DNA of 64,000 nucleotides from UMGS1532 sp045542355 (GTDB lineage: Bacteria > Bacillota > Clostridia > Oscillospirales > Acutalibacteraceae). The DNA is taken from the NCBI GenBank assembly GCA_045542355.1, contig JAZQKX010000013.1:12929-76928 (forward strand). Direction: 5' to 3'. Shown here in pieces: positions 1 through 8,384 of this stretch; the stretch's first letter is position 1, and the number at the start of each line of letters is the position of its first letter. The notes under the pieces are model-generated. The model was not told the DNA's origin, did no database searches, and saw nothing but the letters and a program-made list of their open reading frames with translations. Both the position numbers and the translations under genes were made by a program.

Positions 1-525
1 GTAAAGGACAAGGGCTACGAAGTTCTGTATCTCACCGATAATGTTGATGAGTTTGCACTTCAGATGCTGATGAGCTATGAGGAAAAGAAGTTTTCCAATG
101 TTTTATCCGACAATCTGGATATTGACACAGATGAGGAAAAGGACGAGCTAAAAAAACAAAACGAAGATGCAAAAGAGCTTTTTGAAGAAATGAAGAAAAG
201 CATTGGCGATTCTGTTCATGGTGTTCAATTCACTAATAAACTCAAAAATCATCCAGTTTGTCTTTCTAGCGGTGGTGCCATTTCTATTGAAATGGAAAAG
301 GTACTAAATGCTATGCCCACCGAACAAAAGGTTAAGGCTGAGGTTGTGCTAGAAATCAACTTAAACCATCCGATTGCTTCAAAACTCAAAGAGCTTTATG
401 TGAGCGACAAGGATAAACTTGCAGACTTCTCTAAGATTCTTTACGCACAAGCGAGACTAATTGGCGGTATGTCGATTGACAATCCTACTGAGCTTTCTAA
501 CCTCGTTTGTAATCTTATGCTGTAA
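1..525 (+). CDS. htpG: Molecular chaperone HtpG (Hsp90), C-terminal part
   Basis: The open frame runs in from the left edge, so only the last 174 residues are present. They match the end of the middle domain and the C-terminal dimerisation domain of bacterial Hsp90: a reading like 'GYEVLYLTDNVDEF', then an acidic linker (about residues 39-65 of the fragment), then a region ending in 'LIGGMSIDNPTELSNLVCNLML'-type sequence (split here only for description). HtpG is a cytosolic ATP-dependent chaperone dimer; the ATPase domain lies outside the window. The gene is followed by a weak hairpin and trmO. The identity is well supported by the C-terminal signature, but start and full length cannot be seen. 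Confidence 0.9.
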   Translation, partial: VKDKGYEVLYLTDNVDEFALQMLMSYEEKKFSNVLSDNLDIDTDEEKDELKKQNEDAKELFEEMKKSIGDSVHGVQFTNKLKNHPVCLSSGGAISIEMEKVLNAMPTEQKVKAEVVLEINLNHPIASKLKELYVSDKDKLADFSKILYAQARLIGGMSIDNPTELSNLVCNLML

Positions 526-531
526 AAACTC

Positions 532-560
532 AAGACGCTTTGCATTTTGCAGAGCGTCTT
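532..560 (+). terminator. Weak hairpin after htpG
   Basis: An 8-base inverted repeat, AAGACGCT and AGCGTCTT, encloses a 13-base loop just after the htpG stop codon. No T-run follows it, so termination would be inefficient; it may only stabilise the 3' end. Confidence 0.4.
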
Positions 561-639
561 AATCTATGATAATTGACTTGAAATTAATGCAGATTTGCTG
601 TATCATCAAATTAGCAATAATAGTAGGAAAGTGATTATT

Positions 640-1317
640 TTGGAAATCAAAACCATTGCAAAGATTTATACAGACTTCACTGATAAGTTTGGTATTCCGA
701 GACAAAGCGGTCTCGTTGATTCATTAATTGGAGAAATAGTGTTTGAGCCACAATTCAGAAATCCCGATGCCGTTCGAGGATTAGAGAAATTCTCCCATAT
801 ATGGTTGCTGTGGGATTTTTCCCTATCCCACAGAGAAAACTGGTCGCCCACCGTTCGTCCTCCAAGATTGGGCGGCAATGAAAGGGTAGGTGTGTTTGCT
901 TCCCGTTCTCCGTTCAGGCCTAATCCTATCGGCCTTTCCTCTGTTAAGATTATTAAAATTGAGCAGGATGAAAATTTAGGACCAGTCATTTATGTTGCAG
1001 GAGCCGATATACTTAATGAAACGCCAATATTCGATATAAAGCCATATTTACCTATATCTGATTGCTACCCTGAAGCGATTGGCGGTTTTTCTGATATACA
1101 CAAAGAGGATAATCTGGAAGTGAATATACACTATGAGTTGCTTGATAAAATCCCGAACAATAAAAGAAAAACATTAATTGATATATTGAGTCAAGACCCA
1201 AGACCATCTTATCAGAACGATCCAGAGAGAATATACGGAATGAGTTTTTCAGGTTATGAAATTAAATTTTCGGTTAAAGGCGATGTTTTAACTGTGCTGG
1301 ATATCCTAGAAAATTAA
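640..1317 (+). CDS. trmO: tRNA m6t6A37 methyltransferase TrmO (TsaA/YaeB family)
   Basis: TrmO transfers a methyl group from S-adenosylmethionine to t6A at position 37 of threonine tRNAs in the cytosol. The N-terminal domain carries the family hallmarks: 'GIPRQSG' near residue 20, 'FSHIWLLWDF' near 52, 'RPPRLGG' and the loop 'FASRSPFRPNPIGLSSV' near 86-102. The C-terminal part ends with 'DPRPSYQ', also typical. I place the start at TTG 640 because AGGAAAG lies at 625-631; GTG 631 and TTG 595 are in frame but fit the ribosome site less well. It is a single gene between htpG and tRNA-Arg. The family call is firm, the start less so. Confidence 0.88.
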   Translation: MEIKTIAKIYTDFTDKFGIPRQSGLVDSLIGEIVFEPQFRNPDAVRGLEKFSHIWLLWDFSLSHRENWSPTVRPPRLGGNERVGVFASRSPFRPNPIGLSSVKIIKIEQDENLGPVIYVAGADILNETPIFDIKPYLPISDCYPEAIGGFSDIHKEDNLEVNIHYELLDKIPNNKRKTLIDILSQDPRPSYQNDPERIYGMSFSGYEIKFSVKGDVLTVLDILEN

Positions 1318-1341
1318 TTTTTACAAATTAGAAAATAATCC

Positions 1342-1370
1342 TTGATTATTGAAAACAAGTGTGGTATAAT
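1342..1370 (+). promoter_or_regulatory. Sigma-A promoter of tRNA-Arg
   Basis: TTGATT at 1342-1347 and a perfect TATAAT at 1365-1370 are separated by 17 bases. The tRNA begins 37 bases further on and nothing else starts here. Confidence 0.8.
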
Positions 1371-1406
1371 ACGACTTGCGGCTAAAAGAGAAGCCATTCT
1401 CTATAT

Positions 1407-1483
<77 letters not shown>

Positions 1484-1522
1484 AACAAAAAGAGTCCCAT
1501 TTTTTGGGGCTCTTTTTGTTTA
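1484..1522 (+). terminator. Terminator of tRNA-Arg
   Basis: A long inverted repeat, AAACAAAAAGAGTCCC and GGGGCTCTTTTTGTTT, closes a short T-rich loop and ends in a T-run. Because the arm itself is A-rich it could work in both directions. Both arms recur further downstream (1679-1697 and 2036-2055), see the split copy. Confidence 0.85.
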
Positions 1523-1680
1523 CCGTGTAGCGGGGTGAGAGCCCAGGGGTTCGTCGAAGCAGCCGCGCCGCCGCGATAGGCGGGGCGGACTGCCAGAGAC
1601 GGGAGCACGAATATTTTTTCGAAACCGCTCGGTGTGGTCGAAAAAATAGAGAGCGCACCGTATCCCTCGTAGGTACAAAC
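1523..1680. other. GC-rich non-coding segment with 10-base inverted repeat
   Basis: This segment is clearly richer in G and C than everything around it, with runs such as GCCGCGCCGCCGCG near 1561. It lies between two copies of the sequence CAAAC(T)AAAAAGAGTCCCATT. At 1613-1647 it holds ATTTTTTCGA and TCGAAAAAAT as a perfect 10-base inverted repeat with a 15-base interior. Reading frames crossing it also run through the tRNA and have no ribosome site, so I do not call a protein. It may be a dispersed repeat or a structured RNA. Confidence 0.6.
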
Positions 1681-2055
1681 TAAAAAGAGTCCCATTAGGG
1701 AGACACTTCGTAAAGAAGTTTCTCCTTACTTCTTTTTTTATAATAAATTTCACACTTATCTGTTGAAAGTGTCATAGTGGGTTACATATTTTGAAATAAT
1801 ACCCATCTCAAAGATAAATGTAATGAGTGATATTGTGAGACAGGTCTCACAGTGATATTTTAGGCCGTTGGCAAAAGTGATATTGAAACCTTGCGGTTTC
1901 AGTGATATTATATTCGCCCTTAAAACTCGCTAAGCGAATATAACTTGGAGCGAAGCCTAAATATCACTGCGAAGCAATATAACTCGCCTTTGGCGAATAT
2001 AACTGAGGCGCACTTCCTTACGGAGTGTGCCTCTATTTGGGGCTCTTTTTATTTG
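1679..2055 (+). repeat. Second terminator copy, split by about 340 bases of hairpin DNA
   Basis: The left arm of the tRNA-Arg terminator (AAAAAGAGTCCCATT) is repeated at 1683-1697 and the right arm (TTTGGGGCTCTTTTT) at 2036-2050. Between them lie a hairpin at 1699-1725 followed by a T-run, about 85 bases without clear structure, the hairpin array, and a 12-pair hairpin at 2005-2033 (arms starting GAGGCGCACTTC). The simplest reading is a duplicated terminator whose loop received an insertion; direct proof needs comparison with related genomes. Confidence 0.6.
1826..2004. repeat. Hairpin-ladder array A (4 + 4 inverted spacers)
   Basis: Four spacers AGTGATATT start at 1826, 1851, 1876 and 1901. 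Four inverted partners, AATATAACT or AATATCACT, start at 1937, 1960, 1976 and 1996. Small inverted repeats fill each gap: GTGAGACAGGTCTCAC, an imperfect one at 1860-1875, GAAACCTTGCGGTTTC, a central ATATTCGC...GCGAATAT, one at 1946-1959, GCGAAGC and CGCCTTTGGCG. Left spacers can pair with right spacers in nested order, giving a long stem interrupted by opposed hairpins. No protein is encoded. A second array of the same plan is at 63491-63638. Confidence 0.85.
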
Positions 2056-2227
2056 GCGTCGTTGGGTGACTTTCTTGTCTAATACTTCTATGCAAAAAGT
2101 AATATAATTTTCAAGACTCATAAATTATACAATAAAATTAGTTGTTATCCACCTTGAAAACAGATATATTATATGATAATATAATTAAATAGAATCAAAT
2201 AGAAATTTAATATTCGGAGTGGAAATG

Positions 2228-3142
2228 ATGAAGAAGGCAGCTCTTGTTGTTATGGCGGCAGGAATGGGTAGTAGATTTGGCGGTCCTAAGCAGATTACTC
2301 CCGTCGGCCCAAGTGGTGAAAAAATTGTAGATTACTCTGTTTATGATGCGAAACGCGCGGGTTTTGATGAGTTTATATTTGTACTTAATGAAAAAATAAA
2401 GGATGATTTTTTTGAGTGTATTGGAAATAAACTCTCAGAGAATGTAACTGTAAAATATGTTATTCAGGATATTAATAATTTACCCGTAGGTTTCTCCGTC
2501 CCAGAGGGCAGAGTTAAGCCTTGGGGCACAGGCCACGCTGTCCTCAGTTGCAAGGATGTTATCGACTGTCCATTTATGGTAATTAATGCTGATGATTTTT
2601 ACGGAAGAGAGGGCTTTCAGGTTCTTCATGATTTCCTCGTTAATACAACCGATAGCGGTAAGCTGCAACTCGCCATGGCTGGTTATATGTTAGGTAATAC
2701 AATAACCGAACAGGGAAGTGTATCACGTGGAATTTGCGAAGTTGATGGAAATGGATATTTAAAGTCTATTGTTGAACGCACAAAGATTCTGCCACGCAAC
2801 GGTAAGATATATTACACAGAGGATGATGAAAACTATACCGAATTGCCCTTTGATGCAATAACCTCTCTTAATTGCTGGGGATTTGATAATAGAATTCTCC
2901 CCGAATTTGAAAAGCAGTTTGTTGATTTCTTGAAGAATGAGGTTTCTAATCCTTTGAAATCCGAGTTCTTTTTACCAACCGTTGTAAATAATGTTATATC
3001 TTCCGATAAAGCCACAGCCAAGGTGCTTAAGACAAAGGACAAGTGGTACGGCATGACTTATCTTGAAGATAAAGATACCGTTACCTCGGCTATTAACGAT
3101 ATGGTGGCAGAGGGGATTTACCCCAAAAAGCTTTGGAAGTAA
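2228..3142 (+). CDS. Sugar-phosphate nucleotidyltransferase-like protein
   Basis: The N-terminus has the nucleotidyltransferase signature 'AAGMGSRFGGPKQ' (about residues 9-21), the nucleotide-binding loop of enzymes that join NTPs to sugar phosphates. A metal-binding style acidic motif 'NADDFYG' follows near residue 121. Length, about 304 residues, suits a single catalytic domain of the GT-A like fold. The exact sugar substrate cannot be told. Start is ATG 2228 (or ATG 2225) after CGGAG at 2215-2219. It stands alone in front of typA with only 19 bases between, so the two may be transcribed together. Confidence 0.75.
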   Translation: MKKAALVVMAAGMGSRFGGPKQITPVGPSGEKIVDYSVYDAKRAGFDEFIFVLNEKIKDDFFECIGNKLSENVTVKYVIQDINNLPVGFSVPEGRVKPWGTGHAVLSCKDVIDCPFMVINADDFYGREGFQVLHDFLVNTTDSGKLQLAMAGYMLGNTITEQGSVSRGICEVDGNGYLKSIVERTKILPRNGKIYYTEDDENYTELPFDAITSLNCWGFDNRILPEFEKQFVDFLKNEVSNPLKSEFFLPTVVNNVISSDKATAKVLKTKDKWYGMTYLEDKDTVTSAINDMVAEGIYPKKLWK

Positions 3143-3161
3143 AGTAAGGAATGTGATTAGA

Positions 3162-4988
3162 TTGGTAAAGGTAGAAAATTTAAGAAATATTGCAATAATT
3201 GCCCACGTTGACCACGGCAAAACAACGCTGGTTGACGAAATGCTTAAGCAAAGCGGAGCATTTAGAACTAACGAGCAGGTAGTCGATAGGGTCATGGACT
3301 CCAATGACCTTGAAAGAGAGCGCGGAATCACTATCCTTTCTAAGACAACAAGTGTACAGTATAAGGATATTAAAATTAATATTGTTGACACCCCCGGACA
3401 TGCCGATTTTGGCGGTGAGGTTGAGCGTATTCTCCAAATGGTTGATGGAGTTCTGTTGCTTGTCGATGCCTTTGAGGGCTGTATGCCTCAAACAAGATTT
3501 GTGCTTAAAAAGGCTCTGGGACTTGGTAAACGCCCTGTTGTTGTTATTAATAAGATCGACCGTCCCACGGCCCGTCCCGAAGAGGTTATTGATGAGGTCT
3601 TAGACCTGTTCATCGATCTCGGCGCAGATGATGACCAGATTGAATTTCCGGTTGTTTATGCATCAGGTCGAGATGGCTATGCTTCGCTGTCAGCTAATGA
3701 AAAGGGCACAGACTTACAGCCATTGTTCGAAACAATTGTAGATACAGTACCTGCTCCCGAGGGCGACCCCGACGGTCCTTTACAGGTTTTATTCTCAAAT
3801 ATTGACTATGACGATTATATTGGAAGAATCGGCGTGGGCAGAGTGGTCAGAGGTAAGGTTAATGTTGGGCAGAATATTGTTCTTTGTCATACCGACGGAA
3901 CTACCTCTAAGGCTAAAATTGCTAAGCTTTATGAATTCTCAGGTCTCAAACGAGTGGAATGTGAGAGTGCGGGTCTGGGCGAGCTTATTTCCGTCTCTGG
4001 TATCAGCGAAATTAATATTGGTGAAACCGCCTGTGACCCCGAGCATATCGACCCATTGCCTTTCGTGAAAATTGATGAGCCCACCTTATCAATGAATTTT
4101 ATGGTTAACAATTCTCCCTTTGCAGGTAAAGAAGGAAAATATGTTACTTCAAGAAATCTTAGAGAACGTCTTTTCAAAGAGGTAGAAACCAACGTTAGTC
4201 TGAAAGTAGAGGAAACCGAATCGGCCGATACCTTTAAGGTGTCAGGCAGAGGTGAACTACATCTCTCTATATTGATTGAAACCATGCGTCGTCAGGGATA
4301 TGAATTTCAGGTATCACCGCCAAATGTAATATATAAGCACGATGAGAGCGGAGCACTTTTAGAGCCTATTGAACTGCTTATGATTGAAGTTCCCGAGGAA
4401 TATGTAGGCACAGTTATGGAACGTTTAGGACCCCGTAAAGCAGAGCTTACCAATATGGGCGCCCGTGATGGTGGCTCAACGCATCTTGAGTTTTTGATAC
4501 CAGCCAGAGGTTTGTTGGGATACCGCTCTCAATTCCTTACCGATACCAACGGTAACGGCATAATGAACCATATTTTCAATGGCTACGAGCCTTTTAAAGG
4601 GGAAATTGAACACCGTAATACAGGTTCTATTGTTGTGCACGAAACTGGCGAAACAACTGGCTATGGCCTTTTTAATACCCAAAGTCGTGGCAGATTGTTT
4701 GTGGGTCCAGGTGTTCCTGTGTATGAGGGTATGATTGTGGGCGAAAATCCTAAGAATGAGGATATAGTTTGTAATGTTTGTAAGAAAAAACAGGTTACAA
4801 ATATGAGAGCCGCTGGCTCTGATGATGCATTGAAGCTCACACCTCACTCTGTTCTAAGTCTGGAGCAATCCTTGGAATTCATTAAAGATGATGAGCTGGT
4901 AGAGATCACACCCGAAAACATTCGCCTGCGCAAACGTATACTTTCTAAAGAATTGCGCTTAAAGGCAGAAAGCAGAGCAAATAAATAA
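3162..4988 (+). CDS. typA: Ribosome-associated GTPase TypA/BipA
   Basis: TypA is a translational GTPase of the EF-G superfamily that binds the ribosome and helps large-subunit assembly and stress adaptation. The G-domain motifs are all present: 'AHVDHGKTT' at residues 14-22, 'RGITI', 'DTPGHADF' and 'NKID'. The C-terminal half keeps the family-specific 'LGPRKAEL' and 'PARGLLGYRSQF'. I start it at TTG 3162, which gives the usual short lead to 'ENLRNIAIIAHVDHG' and 608 residues, the standard length; AAGGA is at 3146-3150. A longer in-frame extension to 3063 overlaps the upstream gene and is not convincing. The stop shares one base with the next start. Confidence 0.95.
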   Translation: MVKVENLRNIAIIAHVDHGKTTLVDEMLKQSGAFRTNEQVVDRVMDSNDLERERGITILSKTTSVQYKDIKINIVDTPGHADFGGEVERILQMVDGVLLLVDAFEGCMPQTRFVLKKALGLGKRPVVVINKIDRPTARPEEVIDEVLDLFIDLGADDDQIEFPVVYASGRDGYASLSANEKGTDLQPLFETIVDTVPAPEGDPDGPLQVLFSNIDYDDYIGRIGVGRVVRGKVNVGQNIVLCHTDGTTSKAKIAKLYEFSGLKRVECESAGLGELISVSGISEINIGETACDPEHIDPLPFVKIDEPTLSMNFMVNNSPFAGKEGKYVTSRNLRERLFKEVETNVSLKVEETESADTFKVSGRGELHLSILIETMRRQGYEFQVSPPNVIYKHDESGALLEPIELLMIEVPEEYVGTVMERLGPRKAELTNMGARDGGSTHLEFLIPARGLLGYRSQFLTDTNGNGIMNHIFNGYEPFKGEIEHRNTGSIVVHETGETTGYGLFNTQSRGRLFVGPGVPVYEGMIVGENPKNEDIVCNVCKKKQVTNMRAAGSDDALKLTPHSVLSLEQSLEFIKDDELVEITPENIRLRKRILSKELRLKAESRANK

Positions 4989-5872
4989 TGCATTATATTT
5001 TTCTCGACCTTGAATGGAATAATGCTTATAGTAAAATTCACCATAGATTCGTTAATGAGATTATTGAAATTGGCGCTGTTAAACTGAACGAGGAGCTAAT
5101 CGAGGTAGATAGATTTGATGTTTTCATCAAATCCCGAATCACTAAAAAACTTGGTACTCGTTTTAAGAATCTTACTAACATCTCGAATGAGGAAATGATA
5201 GATGGTGTGGATTTTGCCGATGCAGTAAAGCTATTTGCGGAATTTTGCGGTGACGATTTTATTACCGTCACATGGAGTAATTCTGATTTGTATGCTATTG
5301 CCGAAAACTTCAAGCTGTTTTTAGGCAGACTTCCCGATGGGTATTTTTTGAAGTATCTTGATTTACAGAAATTTTATCAATCGGTATTTGGAAGTGACAA
5401 TGGTAATCAGATTTCCCTTAAAAATGCTGCTGAAAACGTTGGGATAAATCTCGAAAGTTTATCATTGCATCGTGCATCTGATGATAGTGCTGTAACTGCA
5501 GATATATTTAAACGCATAAAGGATAAAGGTGATTACACAAAACTATTGGTAGACACCGCTTCTCCTGATTTTTACAAGCGCTTAACTTTTAAACCCTATC
5601 TAATCGATGATCCCGAAAGTGAATTTGTGTCTAAGAAAGATTTATCTTTTAGGTGTCCCACCTGTCATAAACCTGCCAAACCGCTGAATAAATGGACGGT
5701 TAAAAACAAGCAATTTTATAATATTCTGGAATGTAAGCACTGCAAACTCAAATTCAGAGCAAGGGTTAGAATTAAAAAGTGTTACGATTCGACTTCTGTA
5801 AAAAAATCGATTGTTATGATTAACAACAAAACCAAAGAGTCTGCAAAACCCAAGGAGAAACAATCGGTATGA
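4988..5872 (+). CDS. DnaQ-like 3'-5' exonuclease with C-terminal zinc ribbon
   Basis: The N-terminal ~175 residues are a DEDDh exonuclease fold: 'LDLEWN' supplies Asp7 and Glu9 (Exo I), and 'HRASDDS' near residue 161 is Exo III with its His and Asp. A second part, about residues 217-255, has two CxxC pairs ('CPTC', 'CKHC') that form a likely zinc ribbon, followed by a basic tail. Such proteins trim 3' ends of DNA or RNA; the substrate is not shown by the sequence. The start overlaps the typA stop by one base and the end overlaps the next gene by four, so translation is coupled. Confidence 0.8.
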   Translation: MHYIFLDLEWNNAYSKIHHRFVNEIIEIGAVKLNEELIEVDRFDVFIKSRITKKLGTRFKNLTNISNEEMIDGVDFADAVKLFAEFCGDDFITVTWSNSDLYAIAENFKLFLGRLPDGYFLKYLDLQKFYQSVFGSDNGNQISLKNAAENVGINLESLSLHRASDDSAVTADIFKRIKDKGDYTKLLVDTASPDFYKRLTFKPYLIDDPESEFVSKKDLSFRCPTCHKPAKPLNKWTVKNKQFYNILECKHCKLKFRARVRIKKCYDSTSVKKSIVMINNKTKESAKPKEKQSV

Positions 5873-6744
5873 CATATATCTGCAATCTTTGCCCCCGCAG
5901 GTGTAACGCACTGAGGAATGACACAGAAAATATCGGCGGAATATGTGGTATGCCTTATAAGCTAAGGATTGCCCGTGCGGCTCCTCACGATTGGGAAGAG
6001 CCTATAATCAGCGGTAGCAACGGCTCAGGTACCGTGTTTTTTAGTGGCTGTCAACTGAAATGCGAATATTGTCAGAACTATGATATCAGTCATAACCGCT
6101 TCGGAAAAAATATTTTCCCAAAAGAATTAAGTAATATATTCAAAACCCTTGAGCTCAGCGGTGTGCACAACATCAATCTTGTTAGTGCAACCCAGTTTGT
6201 ACCGCTTATTATCGAGGCTCTTAATATTTACCGTCCAAACATTCCCATCGTTTTTAATTCGAGCGGATATGAGAGTTTACAAACCCTTGAGCTTTTAAGA
6301 AGCCATATCGATATATTCTTGATTGATTTTAAGTATTGGACGGGCGATAGGTCGAAACGCTATTCCTCTGCCGAGGATTATCCCACTGTGGCAAAATCTG
6401 CAATTCTCAAAGCCTACGAGATTGTTGGACCCCCAGAGTATCATGGGGAAATCATGACCAAAGGTGTTATTGTTAGGCATTTACTTTTACCCCAAGGCAC
6501 TAACGATTGTATTGAAATCATGAATTGGGTGAAGAGTACAGGCAAGGATTTTGTGTTCAGTCTTATGAATCAATATACTGTTATGCCAAACTTAAAGCAC
6601 TGTGAAATTGCCAGAAAAGTCACGGCAAGGGAATATAATAAAGTGCTTCAGCACATGATGGAAATTGACCTTGATGGATTCGTACAGGATGGCGATTCTG
6701 CAAACAAAGAATATATACCGCATTTTGACTTAACTGGCGTTTAG
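5869..6744 (+). CDS. Radical SAM protein, PflX-type (COG1313)
   Basis: The radical SAM cluster motif CxxxCxxC is at Cys61, Cys65 and Cys68 ('GCQLKCEYCQN'), which binds a 4Fe-4S cluster and S-adenosylmethionine. Further cysteines at 5, 8, 12 and 26 ('CNLCPRRC') suggest a second metal site. The overall layout is that of the pyruvate formate-lyase activating-enzyme-like PflX group, whose substrates are unknown. It overlaps the exonuclease gene by ATGA. No target protein is encoded nearby. Family assignment is good, function is not inferred. Confidence 0.82.
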   Translation: MTYICNLCPRRCNALRNDTENIGGICGMPYKLRIARAAPHDWEEPIISGSNGSGTVFFSGCQLKCEYCQNYDISHNRFGKNIFPKELSNIFKTLELSGVHNINLVSATQFVPLIIEALNIYRPNIPIVFNSSGYESLQTLELLRSHIDIFLIDFKYWTGDRSKRYSSAEDYPTVAKSAILKAYEIVGPPEYHGEIMTKGVIVRHLLLPQGTNDCIEIMNWVKSTGKDFVFSLMNQYTVMPNLKHCEIARKVTAREYNKVLQHMMEIDLDGFVQDGDSANKEYIPHFDLTGV

Positions 6745-6812
6745 ATACTTATTTATGTAAAACAACCATTATTTATGATGTTTTTTTTAGTTATTTTGTG
6801 ACTTAGTCGGTC

Positions 6813-6841
6813 TTGACTTTTCTTAATAATTTTACTATAAT
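6813..6841 (+). promoter_or_regulatory. Sigma-A promoter of guaB
   Basis: TTGACT at 6813-6818 and TATAAT at 6836-6841, 17 bases apart, 30 bases before the guaB start. No guanine riboswitch fits in the short leader. Confidence 0.85.
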
Positions 6842-6871
6842 GAATAAAATAAATTATAAGGAGTAAATATT

Positions 6872-8380
6872 ATGGCTTATTTTTTCCCGGAAGCGTCTCA
6901 TACCTTTAATGAGTACCTTTTAGTACCTGGTTATTCTTCTGCAGAGTGTATCCCTGCAAATGTCAGCTTAAAAACACCTGTAGTAAAATACAAAAAGGGT
7001 GAAACCCCTGCAATTTCAATGAATATACCGCTGGTATCTGCTATAATGCAGTCCGTTTCCGATGATAAAATGGCTGTTGCTCTTGCAAAAGAGGGTGGAA
7101 TCTCCTTTATATACGGCTCCCAGACCATTGAACAGGAAGCCGAAATGATTCGCTCTGTAAAGACTTATAAATCAGGCTTTGTGGTTAGCGACTCCAACAT
7201 CAAACCTGACGATACCTTGCAGGATATTTTGGATCTTAAAGAAAAAACAGGTCACTCCACCGTTGCAGTTACAGACGATGGCACAGCAAACGGCAAACTG
7301 TTAGGTATTGTAACAGGCCGTGACTATAGAGTTTCCCGTATGGATCCAGAAACCAAGGTCAGCGAGTTTATGACCGGACTAAGTGATCTCATTTATGCAG
7401 AAGAGGGTGTAACCTTAAAGGAAGCCAACAATATTATTTGGGATAATAAACTCAATTCCTTGCCTATTGTTTCCAAAGATGGTAAGCTTTGTTACATGGT
7501 TTTCCGCAAGGATTACGATTCACATAAGGCAAACAAGTTGGAGCTTCTCGATAAGAATAAGAGCTATGTTGTAGGCGCTGGTATTAACACCCGTGACTAC
7601 GAGGAGCGCGTTCCCGCATTGGTTGAGGCAGGTGCAGATGTTCTGTGTATAGACTCTTCCGAGGGCTATAGCGAGTGGCAGAAACGCACAATCGAATTTA
7701 TACGCGGTAAGTATGGGGATGAAGTTAAGGTTGGCGCTGGTAACGTCGTTGACGCTGAAGGTTTCCGTTTCTTGGCTGATTGTGGCGCTGACTTTATTAA
7801 GGTTGGTATCGGCGGTGGCTCCATCTGTATCACCCGTGAACAAAAGGGTATCGGCAGAGGACAAGCCACAGCTCTTATCGATGTTTGTGCGGAACGCGAT
7901 AGATATTTCCAGGAAACAGGTGTATACGTTCCTGTTTGTGCCGATGGAGGTATCGTTCAGGACTATCATATAACTCTTGCTCTCGCCATGGGCGCCGACT
8001 TCATTATGCTTGGCAGATATTTCGCTCGTTTTGACGAAAGCCCTACCAACAAAATTAGCATCAACGGCAATTATGTTAAGGAATACTGGGGTGAGGGCTC
8101 CAGCCGTGCAAGGAACTGGCAGAGATACGATATGGGCGGAGCTAAGAAGCTTTCCTTCGAAGAGGGTGTAGATTCTTATGTTCCTTACGCTGGTAAGCTT
8201 CACGATAACGTTAACCTCACTTTGAGCAAGGTGCGTTCCACAATGTGTAACTGCGGTGCTCTGAGTATACCCGAGCTTCAGGAAAAAGCCAAGATTACTC
8301 TTGTTTCTTCTACAAGTATCATCGAGGGTGGAGCACACGACGTTATCCTTAAGAATGATACCTTTGGTAAGATAAGCTAA
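6872..8380 (+). CDS. guaB: Inosine-5'-monophosphate dehydrogenase
   Basis: This enzyme oxidises IMP to XMP with NAD+, the committed step of GMP synthesis. The TIM-barrel is split by two CBS domains (about residues 97-215). The catalytic loop 'GSICITREQKGIGRG' places the nucleophilic cysteine at residue 319; most IMPDHs read GSICTTR here, so this is the variant loop. 'PVCADGGI' and 'LGRYFARFDE' follow in the second half. It is 502 residues, normal for the family. ATG 6872 has AAGGAG just upstream. glpP follows within a few bases, so the two genes probably share a transcript. Confidence 0.93.
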   Translation: MAYFFPEASHTFNEYLLVPGYSSAECIPANVSLKTPVVKYKKGETPAISMNIPLVSAIMQSVSDDKMAVALAKEGGISFIYGSQTIEQEAEMIRSVKTYKSGFVVSDSNIKPDDTLQDILDLKEKTGHSTVAVTDDGTANGKLLGIVTGRDYRVSRMDPETKVSEFMTGLSDLIYAEEGVTLKEANNIIWDNKLNSLPIVSKDGKLCYMVFRKDYDSHKANKLELLDKNKSYVVGAGINTRDYEERVPALVEAGADVLCIDSSEGYSEWQKRTIEFIRGKYGDEVKVGAGNVVDAEGFRFLADCGADFIKVGIGGGSICITREQKGIGRGQATALIDVCAERDRYFQETGVYVPVCADGGIVQDYHITLALAMGADFIMLGRYFARFDESPTNKISINGNYVKEYWGEGSSRARNWQRYDMGGAKKLSFEEGVDSYVPYAGKLHDNVNLTLSKVRSTMCNCGALSIPELQEKAKITLVSSTSIIEGGAHDVILKNDTFGKIS

Positions 8381-8384
8381 GGAT

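Noticed and set aside
1826..2004. CRISPR array
   Set aside because: The repeats are only nine bases, the second half is inverted, the gaps are self-complementary hairpins and no cas gene is present.
3063..3161. N-terminal extension of TypA by 33 codons
   Set aside because: It overlaps the nucleotidyltransferase gene, and TypA proteins start just before the ENLRNIAIIAHVDHG stretch.
6745..6871. Purine riboswitch before guaB
   Set aside because: The distance from promoter to start is about 25 bases, too short for an aptamer.
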